From assembly GCA_017445845.1 (NCBI GenBank), contig JAFSRY010000012.1, positions 1-64,000 of the forward strand: DNA of 64,000 nucleotides, given 5' to 3'. This stretch comes from Prevotella sp. GTDB taxonomy: Bacteria > Bacteroidota > Bacteroidia > Bacteroidales > Bacteroidaceae. This document shows positions 27,112-36,127 of the stretch, one piece after another (position 1 is the stretch's first letter; every line of letters starts with the position of its first letter). The translations under genes were made by a program, and so were the position numbers. Under the pieces are notes generated by a model. It worked only from the letters and a program-made list of their open reading frames with translations, did not search any database and had not been told where the DNA came from.

Positions 27112-29805
27112 TTAGAATTCTTGTCCGAGGATGAAGTGGAAGTTGGAACCTCCCCTCGTACCGAAGACTTTATCGAAGCCATAGGCCCAGTCGATACCCA
27201 TCAGTCCGACCATCGGCAGGAAGATGCGCACACCGGCACCGGCCGACCGTTTCATGTCGAAGGGATTGAAGTTCTTCACGTCGTTCCATGCATTACCGGC
27301 TTCGGCGAAGGCAAGGCCATAGATGGTTGTATTGCCGAGCAGGAAGGGATAGCGCAGTTCAAGGGTGAAGCGGTCGTAGGCATAACCTTCATATCCCCAT
27401 GGCGTGAGCGAGCCATTGTCGTAGCCTCGCAGGCCGACGGTCTCCTCGGCATATCCTGTGGAATAGCCGCTCATGCCGTCACCACCGACGTAGTAGGTTT
27501 CGAAGGGTGACTTCTTGTATTTGTTGTATGAGCCGAGTAAGCCTAATTCGGCACGCGTCATGAGCACGAAGCACTTGGCATTGTTGGTAAGAGCGGTGAA
27601 GGTGCGGGCCTTGAACTTCCACTTGTGGTATTCAATCCACTTATACTTCTCTTGCTGCTCGCTGACATAGGAGGCCGAACGCGAGTCGGTGGCGAGGTTC
27701 TGATAGTCCTTGCCGTCCCACTTCGACCAGGGCGGAGTGACGGTGACGGAAGCCATGAACTCGGAACCACGACGCGGGAAGAGTGGGTTGTCGGTAGAGG
27801 TTCGGCTGAGCTGGATGCTGAGGTTGAGGTTGTTGGAGTTACCCGTGGAGAGCAGGAAGTACTGCCAGTTCTTCAACATATAGCGTGTATAGGCCAGCTG
27901 GACATAGAGCTGGAAGTAGTCGTCGGGCCAACGCAGACGCGTACCCCATCCGAGCGATGCTCCGAGCAGTTTGACATACTTGTCGGGATCGTAATAGTTC
28001 TCGTAGTTATTATAGTAGCCGCCATAGCCGCCGTATCCATAGGGATTGTAGTAGGAGCCGTAGCCGTACATATAGTTATAGTAGTTGTTGCGCCAAGCCG
28101 AATTGTAATAGTTGCTCGACACGTCGCTCTGCTTCGAGTAGTAGGTGCCTACGGAGAACTGTATGGGACGCTTGCCGCCAAACCAGCCCGTGGAGTAGCT
28201 GGCGTTGTAGGAACGGTAGTAGGTACCGTTGGTCTGGAAGTTCAATCCGAGCACCTCGCCGTCGCCAATGGGCATGATGCCGCGGTGTTCGCGGTTTCTG
28301 TTGAAGAGGTTGCGCATGGAGAAGTTGTTCAGCTTCAGACCGACACGACCGATGACACCCGTCTGTCCCCAACCGAGCGAGAACTCAATCTGGTCGTTAG
28401 ACTTCTGCTCAAGGTTCCAGTTGATGTCGACGGTTCCGTTCTCATAGTCAAGCTGTGTGTCGGGACTGACCGACTCCGGGTCGAAGTGACCTGTGGATGC
28501 CAGTTCACGGGCTGTACGCATGAGCGACTCTTTCGAGAAGAGGTCGCCAGGCTTTGTGGTCAGTTCGCGACGGACAACATTCTCGTAGAGGCGGTCGTTA
28601 CCGTTGATGCGGATGTGGTTGAGGTGAGCCTGTTGGTTCTCTACGATTCGGATTTCGAGGTCGATGGAGTCGCCGACGATGTTGATATCGACTGGCGTTA
28701 CCGAGGAGAACACATAACCGTTGTTATAGTAGTTATTGGCAACGGCATCGTCATCGGTGTGCAGGCGTTTCTCAAGCTTCGACTGGTCGTAGACGTCACC
28801 TTTCTTCATGCCAAGGATGAAGTTAAGGCCATGTCGGCCCGGTGAGTCCTCGGTACTATAAACCGTGTTACCCACCCATGTGATGTTTCGCAGGTAGTAT
28901 TTCCGGCCTTCGTTCACCTTTACATAGACGTTGACATGCTTATAGTCGGCATTCCACACGCTGTCCTCGACGATAGTGGCGTCGCGGTAGCCATATTCAT
29001 TGTATTTGGCAATGAGCTTGCGCTTGTCCTCCTTCCAGCGTTCGGGCGTGAACTTCTTCGACTTGAGGAAGGTTGACAGTTTGCCGGCCTCGTGGGTCTT
29101 TGCCAAGGCTCCTTTGCGGAACAGTCCGCCCTTGATTTTCTTGTCGCTCAGGGCACTGTTGCCATCGATGATGATATTCCTGACGCGCATCTTTTCTTTC
29201 TTGTCGACGACGACATCGAGGATAATCTGGTTCTTGTCCGTTACATCTTCGTGCTGGACGATTTCTATCTCAGCATTCTTGAAACCCTTGTCATTGAAGT
29301 ATTTCTTACCCCACTCAATGGCCTTGGTGGCACGGTTGGGATAGAACTGCATACCTACCATCAGGCCAAGCTTGGTCTCAAGGTCTTCGCGCTCAGACTT
29401 CTTCACGCCGAGGTAGTTGATCTGAGAGACGCGAGGCAGTCCCTTGAGGCGGAGGTTCAGGTAAACCTTCCGCCCTACGAGAGAGTCGGCAGTGATAGCG
29501 ACCTGAGAAAACAGTCCCTGCTTCCACAAACGCTTCACGGCGTCGGTTATCTGACTGCCCGGAAGGGATACCTCCTGCCCCACCGACAGTCCGGTGATAG
29601 GGATGATGGTGTAGTCTTCGTAGCCGTCCATACCTGTCACGGCGATGCCTCCGATGGTGTAGACACGAGGGCTGCCGGCATAGGAGAACTCAGGGAAGAT
29701 GATTTTATCTTGTGCCCGTGAGCCGAATGGCAAAAGGATGAACAGGAAGAAGAGCAGCAGGCCCTTCCACTTGCATGTTACCTTTTTTACATTCCCGTTG
29801 GTCAT
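27112..29805 (-). CDS. bamA: Outer-membrane protein assembly factor BamA
   Basis: An 897-residue Omp85-family protein, the core of the BAM complex that folds barrels into the outer membrane. A signal peptide (to about residue 31) is followed by five POTRA-type repeats (to about 480; for example QINYLGVKKSEREDLE, VRNIIIDGNSALSDKKI, LRNITWVGNTVYS, LNHIRINGNDRLYENVV) and a 16-strand barrel. The barrel ends with IDWAYGFDKVFG and a terminal Phe (ILGQEF), and the conserved lid-loop area includes GLRGYDN. Residues of about 556-606 form a low-complexity tyrosine/asparagine/glycine-rich loop, longer than in proteobacterial BamA. It is 37 bases downstream of uppS and just before three ompH genes. Confidence 0.96.
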   Translation of the reverse strand: MTNGNVKKVTCKWKGLLLFFLFILLPFGSRAQDKIIFPEFSYAGSPRVYTIGGIAVTGMDGYEDYTIIPITGLSVGQEVSLPGSQITDAVKRLWKQGLFSQVAITADSLVGRKVYLNLRLKGLPRVSQINYLGVKKSEREDLETKLGLMVGMQFYPNRATKAIEWGKKYFNDKGFKNAEIEIVQHEDVTDKNQIILDVVVDKKEKMRVRNIIIDGNSALSDKKIKGGLFRKGALAKTHEAGKLSTFLKSKKFTPERWKEDKRKLIAKYNEYGYRDATIVEDSVWNADYKHVNVYVKVNEGRKYYLRNITWVGNTVYSTEDSPGRHGLNFILGMKKGDVYDQSKLEKRLHTDDDAVANNYYNNGYVFSSVTPVDINIVGDSIDLEIRIVENQQAHLNHIRINGNDRLYENVVRRELTTKPGDLFSKESLMRTARELASTGHFDPESVSPDTQLDYENGTVDINWNLEQKSNDQIEFSLGWGQTGVIGRVGLKLNNFSMRNLFNRNREHRGIMPIGDGEVLGLNFQTNGTYYRSYNASYSTGWFGGKRPIQFSVGTYYSKQSDVSSNYYNSAWRNNYYNYMYGYGSYYNPYGYGGYGGYYNNYENYYDPDKYVKLLGASLGWGTRLRWPDDYFQLYVQLAYTRYMLKNWQYFLLSTGNSNNLNLSIQLSRTSTDNPLFPRRGSEFMASVTVTPPWSKWDGKDYQNLATDSRSASYVSEQQEKYKWIEYHKWKFKARTFTALTNNAKCFVLMTRAELGLLGSYNKYKKSPFETYYVGGDGMSGYSTGYAEETVGLRGYDNGSLTPWGYEGYAYDRFTLELRYPFLLGNTTIYGLAFAEAGNAWNDVKNFNPFDMKRSAGAGVRIFLPMVGLMGIDWAYGFDKVFGTRGGSNFHFILGQEF

Positions 29806-29842
29806 ATCTATTGCTTGCTTTTATCTGATGAACTTATTTTTA

Positions 29843-30586
29843 TTATCCTTTTGCTTCCTCTTCTTCCACCTGTGCCTCTGTTTTTCCGAAGCGTCGCTGA
29901 CGCCGCTGGTAGTCGGCAATGGCTTTGTGTAGTGCTTCTTCATTGAAGTCCGGCCAATAGGTGTCGCAGAAGTATAGCTCGGAATAGGCAATCTGCCAGA
30001 GCAGATAGTTGGAGATACGAAGTTCTCCGCCCGTCCGTATGAGTAGGTCGGGGTCGGGCATGAAGTTAGTCCACATGTGGTCACTGATGGTCTGCTCGTC
30101 AATGTCTTCGATGCTCATCTCACCGTCTTTCACTTTCTGTGCGATGAGCTTTGTCGACCGCACGAGTTCCTGCTTCGATGAGTAACTCAGGGCTACAACC
30201 ATTGTCAGCGCGTCGTTCTTGGCCGTGGTGCGGATCATATAGTCGATCTTGTCCTGGACGCTTTTAGGAAGCCTTTTGGTGTCGCCAATGACGAGAAACC
30301 TGACGTTGTTGTCGATGAAGAGCTCATACTCGATGAAGTTCAGGATGAGTTTCATCAAGCCTTCTATCTCATAGGCCGGACGGTTCCAGTTTTCTGACGA
30401 GAAGGCATAGAGTGTCAGATACTTCACGCCGAGTCGCGTACATTCAGAGGTGATGGTTTTCACGGTGTCCAGACCAGCCTTGTGTCCGAACGTACGGTCG
30501 AGTCCGCGCTCGGTAGCCCAACGCCCGTTGCCATCCATGATGATGGCAATGTGCTGCGGTATTCGGGTTCTGTCAAATTCTACCAT
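29843..30586 (-). CDS. uppS: Isoprenyl transferase (undecaprenyl diphosphate synthase)
   Basis: A 247-residue cytoplasmic enzyme extending farnesyl diphosphate with isopentenyl diphosphate to the C55 lipid carrier used for peptidoglycan and surface glycans. It has the cis-prenyltransferase signature HIAIIMDGNGRWA with catalytic Asp18, then FGHKAGLDTVK, YAFSSENWNRP, and DLLIRTGGELRISNYLLWQ with the conserved RxGGExRxSNF-type block. The length is normal. It lies upstream of bamA, a conserved Bacteroidetes order. A stretch of 91 bases separates it from the DUF6089 gene. Confidence 0.97.
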   Translation of the reverse strand: MVEFDRTRIPQHIAIIMDGNGRWATERGLDRTFGHKAGLDTVKTITSECTRLGVKYLTLYAFSSENWNRPAYEIEGLMKLILNFIEYELFIDNNVRFLVIGDTKRLPKSVQDKIDYMIRTTAKNDALTMVVALSYSSKQELVRSTKLIAQKVKDGEMSIEDIDEQTISDHMWTNFMPDPDLLIRTGGELRISNYLLWQIAYSELYFCDTYWPDFNEEALHKAIADYQRRQRRFGKTEAQVEEEEAKG

Positions 30587-30677
30587 ATATGATCGTGTGA
30601 ACGAGTTTACTAATTAACTTATTTACATATTAGATTGCTGACGACTCAGCGTATGCCCGTCTCTTGGGCGGCTGGCC

Positions 30678-31364
30678 TTACTCATCGGCATTGTGGCAGG
30701 TCCGGCACTTTGCCATGAACGAGTAGGTGAGCGAGAGCTGCAGCATTGAGTAGCAGTCGGTATTCTTGAAGATGCCGCTGCTTTTCACCTGATAGGGGTC
30801 TTTCACTCCGTCGAGTTCATCGCTCTGTGTGAAGTGCATCGCCCATTCCAAGCCGAGGTTCAGCCGGTCGGCAACCTTATATTTTACGCCAACCCCCAGT
30901 GGCATGTTCACAGCCACGGGTTTCTTGTCGTTGTCCGTACTGGCATAGGTCAGCCCGAGGCCTCCGAAGAGGTAGGGTACCAGTCGCTGGGCTCCCCTGT
31001 ATTCACGGCCTGTCCCGTAGGGCCAGAGGTTGTATTCGTAGGTGGCACTGACGTCGATGACTTTCGACTTAAAGTCATAGGTCTGTGTCTGAAAGTCGGG
31101 ATAGTAGGTCACGACGTCTTTCGAAGAACCTTTCAGCATACCGAAGGTGCCTGTTGCCTTGATGCCCGAGCGAGGGTTGAACAGCCGACGGAACACCACC
31201 TGCGCCAGGGGCTGCTGCCCTTTGAGGATATTGCCGTTGAAGTCGCCTTCATAGGCCATCAGCCCCACGCCGCCACCGATTTCGGCCTGATACTCCACAT
31301 CGCCCTGTGCCCTGACGGCAGTGAGCAGTGTTAAAAGGAGGAACAGCGTGAGGGCTCTTTTCAT
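30678..31364 (-). CDS. DUF6089-type outer-membrane beta-barrel protein
   Basis: A 228-residue exported protein: signal peptide to VRAQ, then alternating beta-strand pattern (IGGGVGLMAYEGDFNG, IKATGTFGMLKGSSKD, VIDVSATYEYNLWPYG, YLFGGLGLTYAS, LGVGVKYKVADRLNLGLEWAMHF), typical of a small eight-strand OmpA-like barrel. The family (DUF6089, assigned from memory) is regularly found just before uppS-bamA in Bacteroidetes, but its function is not established. The C-terminus carries two close cysteines (KCRTCHNADE), unusual for a barrel end. It lies 39 bases after the DUF6242 gene. Confidence 0.75.
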   Translation of the reverse strand: MKRALTLFLLLTLLTAVRAQGDVEYQAEIGGGVGLMAYEGDFNGNILKGQQPLAQVVFRRLFNPRSGIKATGTFGMLKGSSKDVVTYYPDFQTQTYDFKSKVIDVSATYEYNLWPYGTGREYRGAQRLVPYLFGGLGLTYASTDNDKKPVAVNMPLGVGVKYKVADRLNLGLEWAMHFTQSDELDGVKDPYQVKSSGIFKNTDCYSMLQLSLTYSFMAKCRTCHNADE

Positions 31365-31403
31365 CTTTAATCGCTTATATATATATTATATAATAATGTG
31401 TAC

Positions 31404-32717
31404 CTAATCCGTGAAGGCTCTCTTGATGTCGGTCCAGCCAAGCCGGTTCAGCCTTCCGCGCCAGACCTTCCCCGTTGTGCCATCAGCCAGCCACAGGCAG
31501 TTATTGCTGTCGACCGTCATTGCGTAGGCCAATCCCTCCGGGGCAAAGTCTTCAGGCAGACTCAAGAGTGTTGTCTCTGGCCATGTGATGCCGTGGTCCC
31601 GACTGAAGTATAAGGGTGAGAGTTCTCCCTCGTCAGTTGTTCCAAATGCCAGAATGCCATCATCGTAAGCCACAAGCTGAAGGTTGTTCAGGGCTGGCAG
31701 CGGATATTTATTGATGACCGACTGCGGATAGTAGAACCAAGAGCTTTCTTCTGAGTAGACTCCGTTTTCTTCCACTTTACCCCATACCACCAAATTGTCT
31801 AAAGTATCCATACGGCTGTTGCGGCCGACCAGCACCAACTGATAGGTGTCTGGATTGGTCTTCGAGGGAACACCGACGACATGTACTTCCATGTCGGGCA
31901 TATAGCCGGCATTTGCATCCTCTATGTTTTCGTCCTTCCAGGTTATTCCAGAAGCCCAGTCGTCATAGCTTCCGTCCGATGCTACAAGGTCACCAGAAGC
32001 ATTGAAGGCATAGAGTCGGTGGCCAGAGGTTCCCAACAGCTGGGTGATGGCACCAGCCGGACAAAGGGTATTCCACTGTGGCCATGCCGACCAGTCATCA
32101 GTCTCCATGAGGTTTCCTCCATCGAGAATTATCATCCTGTTGCCGAAAGGCACTACACGACCATACGACTCGGTATTGAAGGGAGGCAACGACGCATTCT
32201 CTCCCATCAGTGTCCAATGGAAGTCATCGGGCTTTTCCTGATGCACATTCACCGTAATGGTATATGCAATGTTGTCCGAGCCGGCATTGCTATAGGCTAT
32301 GAAGGTGCGGGGCTTCGAAAAGTCTATCGAGTCTTTGCTGCTGTAAAAACTCAGTGTATCGCTGTCGATATTCTTAATAAGTATCGTTCCCGAATTGCGG
32401 CTGCCGATGGTGCAGATGACGTGTTCTACATCGGTTCCATAGGGCAGTGAGTCTGGATTGTAGATTTCGTGCTTCAACTGGTCAATGAAGAACTTATAGT
32501 CGGTTCCCGTTACCGTTGTCATCACCAGACTGTCGCCACCGGTGCTCGAAGTGACAGAGACATAGTTGTTCAGCGTACCGAGCGTAAACGACGTGATGCC
32601 TGCATGATGGGTATAGACAATGTCATCTTCGTCATCGCCCAGGCACGAGGTAAGCAAAAACAGCGCAACCGTCATGGCTACGCCATAGGCAAATATATCT
32701 TTCAACGTTTCTTTCAT
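31404..32717 (-). CDS. DUF6242-type lipoprotein with beta-propeller-like repeats
   Basis: A 437-residue lipoprotein. The start at 32717 (MKETLKDIFAYG) gives a signal peptide with lipobox LLTSC and Cys25 followed by acidic residues (LGDDEDD). The N-terminal third is beta-rich and Ig-like. The rest has repeated segments of the sialidase/Kelch type (SRDHGITWPETTLLSLPE, DSNNCLWLADGTTGKVWRGRLN), probably a propeller. It matches the Bacteroidales DUF6242 family from memory; the function is unknown. The -7 element upstream excludes the longer frame. It may be the first gene of the envelope operon leading to murI. Confidence 0.72.
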   Translation of the reverse strand: MKETLKDIFAYGVAMTVALFLLTSCLGDDEDDIVYTHHAGITSFTLGTLNNYVSVTSSTGGDSLVMTTVTGTDYKFFIDQLKHEIYNPDSLPYGTDVEHVICTIGSRNSGTILIKNIDSDTLSFYSSKDSIDFSKPRTFIAYSNAGSDNIAYTITVNVHQEKPDDFHWTLMGENASLPPFNTESYGRVVPFGNRMIILDGGNLMETDDWSAWPQWNTLCPAGAITQLLGTSGHRLYAFNASGDLVASDGSYDDWASGITWKDENIEDANAGYMPDMEVHVVGVPSKTNPDTYQLVLVGRNSRMDTLDNLVVWGKVEENGVYSEESSWFYYPQSVINKYPLPALNNLQLVAYDDGILAFGTTDEGELSPLYFSRDHGITWPETTLLSLPEDFAPEGLAYAMTVDSNNCLWLADGTTGKVWRGRLNRLGWTDIKRAFTD

Positions 32718-32777
32718 ACCACTATTTCTTAGGCAACAACAGTCCTTGCGGTGACCATCATCGCTCGTTTTAGTTTG

Positions 32778-32785
32778 CAAATTTA
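32778..32785 (-). promoter_or_regulatory. -7 element before the DUF6242 lipoprotein gene
   Basis: Minus strand TAAATTTG followed by CAAAC, about 60 bases before the chosen start. There is no clear TTTG at 20-base spacing. It may drive the whole envelope block down to murI. Confidence 0.4.
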
Positions 32786-33214
32786 ATGAGAATTCTGGAA
32801 AAAGCACTCCTTTTTACAACTTTATTAGATAAAATAATCATTAAGAGGTGCTTTTTTAACTTTTATGAACACCTATTTGGTTGATTGGAGGCTTGGTCGT
32901 TTAGTCGTTTGGCAGATTGGTGGTTTTCCTAAACCACCAAACCACCAAAAGAAAAAAAAGAGGAAGACATCACTCACTGACGCCGGCCTCCATAAGATTT
33001 TGTTACCTAAACCTAATAAGTAATATGATAACATTATCTTTACCTTAAAAATCTATCAAACTACTAACCTAATGAAAACTTATTATGAAAAACCTATTAA
33101 TGACTTGTTCTCTCGAACACTTTGCAAAATTACTCTGTTTCCGCTAACAGCGCAACTTTTTCGAACCATTTTTCCGCGAAAAACAACATTCTTTGACATA
33201 TATCAACCTTTTTA

Positions 33215-33246
33215 TTTGTGCAAACGAGCCAAAATGCTTAACTTTG
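33215..33246 (+). promoter_or_regulatory. Promoter of the DUF4886-oxidoreductase fusion
   Basis: TTTG (33215-33218), exactly 20 bases, TAACTTTG (33239-33246) and CAAA: an ideal match. Transcription would start near 33253, leaving fewer than ten bases before the ATG at 33261. Confidence 0.7.
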
Positions 33247-33260
33247 CAAAAAATACGAAT

Positions 33261-35114
33261 ATGAAAAGAGTCTTTATTACCATTTGTGTCCTGTGGGTGC
33301 TCATCGCCACAGCCTTTGCACAAGAGAACGTACTGCGCGTACTGGCCATCGGCAACAGTTTCTCTGAGGATGCCGTCGAACAATACCTTTGGGAGATTGC
33401 ACACGACGACGGACGAGAGTTCATCATCGGCAATGCCTATCGGGGCGGACAGAGTCTGAAGTCACACTGGAAAGAGGTGACCGAAGGGCCCGGCTCGTTC
33501 GAATACCGTAAGATTATCGGCGGAAGAAAGACCAACAGCAAGGGTCAGCTCCTGCAAAGCATCATCGAAGACGAGCCCTGGGACATCATCACTTTTCAGC
33601 AGGTTAGCCAGGATGCCGGTCTGTCCGAGACCTACGAGCCTTATCTCGGACAACTCATCGCGTATGCCAAAGAGCACTGTCCTAACCCCGATGTCGTGTT
33701 CGGACTCCACCAGACCTGGGCCTACGCATGGGACTCCAACCACAGCGGTTTCAACAACTACGACCGCGACCAACAGAAGATGTACCGTGCCGTTGTCAGT
33801 GCATATAATGTCGCCAAGAGCCGACATCCCGAACTGAAGTTCATCATCCCTACAGGCACTGCCATCCAGAACGCCCGCACCAGTTTCATCGGCGACCGTC
33901 TCTGCCGCGACGGCTTCCATCTCGACCGGAATATCGGCCGGCTGACGGCTGCCTACACTTGGTATTACCAACTGACAGAGCGTCCCGGCGCACGACTCCA
34001 GAAGCTGCCCGTCAACATCAGCCCCACACAAGACGACATCGCAAGCAAGGCTGCCATCAGGGCTTTTGCCATGCCCGACCGCGTGACACCCCTCGAGAAG
34101 CCTTTGCGACTGGCTGTAGCCGGTGTCACCCACGGCCACCTTTGGGAAGTCATCCGCCGTATTCCGTGGGGTGAGTTTGAAGTCGTCGGCGTATGGGAAA
34201 AAGACGACAATTACTTCCGCCATAACGGCCTGCGCGGAAAAGTGGACGACAATTGTTTCTACCAAGACCTCGGCCGTATGCTCGAGGAGACCCATCCCGA
34301 GGCCGTTGTCGCCTACGGCAGCATCTACGATCATCTGCAAGTTGTTGAAGCCTGTGCCCCCCGCGGCATTCATGTGATGGTGGAAAAACCGCTGGCGACA
34401 ACCGTCAAGCAGGCCCTCCGCATAGAAGAGTTGGCAAGGAATGCCGGCATCATGGTACTGACGAACTACGAAACGTCGTGGTATGGGTCGAACCATGAAG
34501 TGAAAGCAATCGTCGACAGCGGACAGTTAGGTGCCATCCGCCGCATCAACGTCTACGACGGCCATCAGGGGCCGTTTGAAATAGGCTGCGGCAAGGAGTT
34601 CACCGACTGGCTCACCGACCCGGTCCTGAACGGTGGCGGTGCCGTCATCGACTTCGGCTGCTACGGAGCCAACCTCGCCACATGGCTTCTGAAAAACGAG
34701 CGGCCCATCAGCGTTCAGGCAGTACTGCAACAGAACAAGCCCCATAAATATCCGAAGGTCGACGACGATGCCACCATCCTCGTCCGCTACCCCCACACCA
34801 CCGTTCAGATTATGGGCTCATGGTGCTGGCCGATGAACCGCAAGGACATGTATGTGTATGGCGACCAAGGATATGTATACCAAAAGAATGCCACAGAGTT
34901 GGAAGTACTCCTCGACGGCCGGAAGGAAGAACTATCAACGGGGGTCCTGCCCTCCCCTGTCGACGACTCGTTCCGTTATCTCCGTGCCGCCGTACGTGGC
35001 CACATCACCGTACTGCCCACCGACCTGGCTTCCATAGAGAACAACCGCCTCGTCGTCGAAATCCTTAATGCCGCCATCCAAAGCAGCAAGACCGGAAAAG
35101 CTGTAAAGCTGTAA
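33261..35114 (+). CDS. Fusion of DUF4886 SGNH-like esterase and Gfo/Idh/MocA oxidoreductase
   Basis: A 617-residue exported protein. The signal peptide (to TAFAQ, residue 21) is followed by a DUF4886/SGNH-hydrolase domain to about 265: nucleophile Ser33 in IGNSFSED, an FQQVSQDAG block and the catalytic Asp-His pair in DGFHLD. From about residue 280 a second full domain begins: LRLAVAGVTHGH (dinucleotide-binding start), then EKPLATT near 375, the catalytic EKP lysine motif of Gfo/Idh/MocA enzymes, and the C-terminal alpha/beta substrate domain. Family knowledge: the first group are carbohydrate esterase-like, the second NAD(P)-dependent sugar oxidoreductases. Inference: deacylation plus redox modification of a sugar in the periplasm. 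No frame break is seen between the parts. Confidence 0.85.
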   Translation: MKRVFITICVLWVLIATAFAQENVLRVLAIGNSFSEDAVEQYLWEIAHDDGREFIIGNAYRGGQSLKSHWKEVTEGPGSFEYRKIIGGRKTNSKGQLLQSIIEDEPWDIITFQQVSQDAGLSETYEPYLGQLIAYAKEHCPNPDVVFGLHQTWAYAWDSNHSGFNNYDRDQQKMYRAVVSAYNVAKSRHPELKFIIPTGTAIQNARTSFIGDRLCRDGFHLDRNIGRLTAAYTWYYQLTERPGARLQKLPVNISPTQDDIASKAAIRAFAMPDRVTPLEKPLRLAVAGVTHGHLWEVIRRIPWGEFEVVGVWEKDDNYFRHNGLRGKVDDNCFYQDLGRMLEETHPEAVVAYGSIYDHLQVVEACAPRGIHVMVEKPLATTVKQALRIEELARNAGIMVLTNYETSWYGSNHEVKAIVDSGQLGAIRRINVYDGHQGPFEIGCGKEFTDWLTDPVLNGGGAVIDFGCYGANLATWLLKNERPISVQAVLQQNKPHKYPKVDDDATILVRYPHTTVQIMGSWCWPMNRKDMYVYGDQGYVYQKNATELEVLLDGRKEELSTGVLPSPVDDSFRYLRAAVRGHITVLPTDLASIENNRLVVEILNAAIQSSKTGKAVKL

Positions 35115-35149
35115 GACACTGGGGGCCTGCTGCGGAATATAAACAAACA

Positions 35150-36127
35150 ATGATGGAACAGAACCAATATATCAAGCAGTTTCCTGATTTGATGCAGGGA
35201 AAGAAGATTATGTATGTGCACGGCTTCGGCTCGTCGGCACAGAGTGGGACGGTGAAACGGCTGCGCGAGGTGTTTCCCCGGACGGAGATTATCGCCTACG
35301 ACCTGCCCATAGAACCCCATGAGGCGATGACACTGCTCGGGGATGTCTGTGAACAGGAACACCCCGACCTCATCATCGGCACCTCGATGGGCGGCATGTA
35401 TACGGAACAACTCTATGGTTTCGACCGCATCTGCGTGAACCCTGCCCTGCGCATCGCCGACACGATGACGGCCCACGGACTGACGGGCAAGCAGCAGTTC
35501 TTCAACCCCCGACAGGATGGCATCCAGGAGTTCTATGTCGACAAGCCCCTGGTGAAACGCTATCGGGAGGTGCAGGAGCAGGGACTCAGACCCAATACGG
35601 GAGGAGTCGTCTACGGTCTCTTTGGCGATGAGGATGAGCTGGTGGACTCTTTCGACTTGTTCCACGAACATTATCCGCAGGCCATCCGCTTCCACGGAGG
35701 CCATCATATCACCGACAAGACTTTCATGCACTATATCGTGCCCGTCATCCGATGGATCGACGACCTTCAGGAGCACCGCCAGCGGCCCATCGTCTACATC
35801 GACTTCGACACGCTTGCCGACAGCTACGGCCATCCCGCCTCGTCAATGCACAAGGCCTTCGAGCTGCTCATCGAACACTATCAGGTGTTCGTCGTCACGC
35901 CCACCGACGACGCTCAGCAGGCAAAGCCGTGGGTGGAAGAGCACCTCAACGCCCCGGCCTGGCATCATGTGGTCTATACCGACCGCCCCGACCTGCTCTA
36001 CGGCGACTATTATGTGACCCGGAAGAAGGCTGACGACCTGATGGCCACCGGCCTGGCATTCGGTTCCGACGAGTTCAAGACGTGGGAAGACGTCATCGTC
36101 TTCTTCCAACGCCTCGGCGGCCAATAA
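35150..36127 (+). CDS. YqiA-like alpha/beta hydrolase fused to a HAD-like domain
   Basis: A 325-residue cytoplasmic protein. The N-terminal part (about 18-195) is a compact esterase like YqiA: oxyanion loop YVHGFGSSA, nucleophile Ser79 in GTSMGGMY, and the likely catalytic His in FHGGHHIT. The C-terminal part (about 213-325) starts YIDFDTLADSYGH, resembling the DxDxT loop of HAD phosphatases and 5'-nucleotidases, but the second acid is embedded differently (DFDT), and it is short for a complete HAD fold. Either ATG at 35150 or 35153 may start it. It follows the fusion gene by 35 bases on the same strand, so they are probably co-transcribed. Confidence 0.75.
   Translation: MMEQNQYIKQFPDLMQGKKIMYVHGFGSSAQSGTVKRLREVFPRTEIIAYDLPIEPHEAMTLLGDVCEQEHPDLIIGTSMGGMYTEQLYGFDRICVNPALRIADTMTAHGLTGKQQFFNPRQDGIQEFYVDKPLVKRYREVQEQGLRPNTGGVVYGLFGDEDELVDSFDLFHEHYPQAIRFHGGHHITDKTFMHYIVPVIRWIDDLQEHRQRPIVYIDFDTLADSYGHPASSMHKAFELLIEHYQVFVVTPTDDAQQAKPWVEEHLNAPAWHHVVYTDRPDLLYGDYYVTRKKADDLMATGLAFGSDEFKTWEDVIVFFQRLGGQ

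Larger units (their letters stand above)
32718..33260. other. Divergent intergenic region with promoters and a hairpin repeat
   Basis: A gap of 543 bases. It contains a promoter element on each side (32778-32785 minus; 33215-33246 plus) and a 10-bp perfect hairpin TTGGTGGTTT/AAACCACCAA at 32917-32940 preceded by degenerate TTGG-rich repeats. As both genes point away from it, the hairpin is not a terminator for either. An open plus-strand frame from 33072 runs through the promoter and is not considered coding. Confidence 0.6.

Noticed and set aside
33072..33260. Longer start for the DUF4886 fusion
   Set aside because: The extension contains a complete promoter and removes the signal peptide from the N-terminus.
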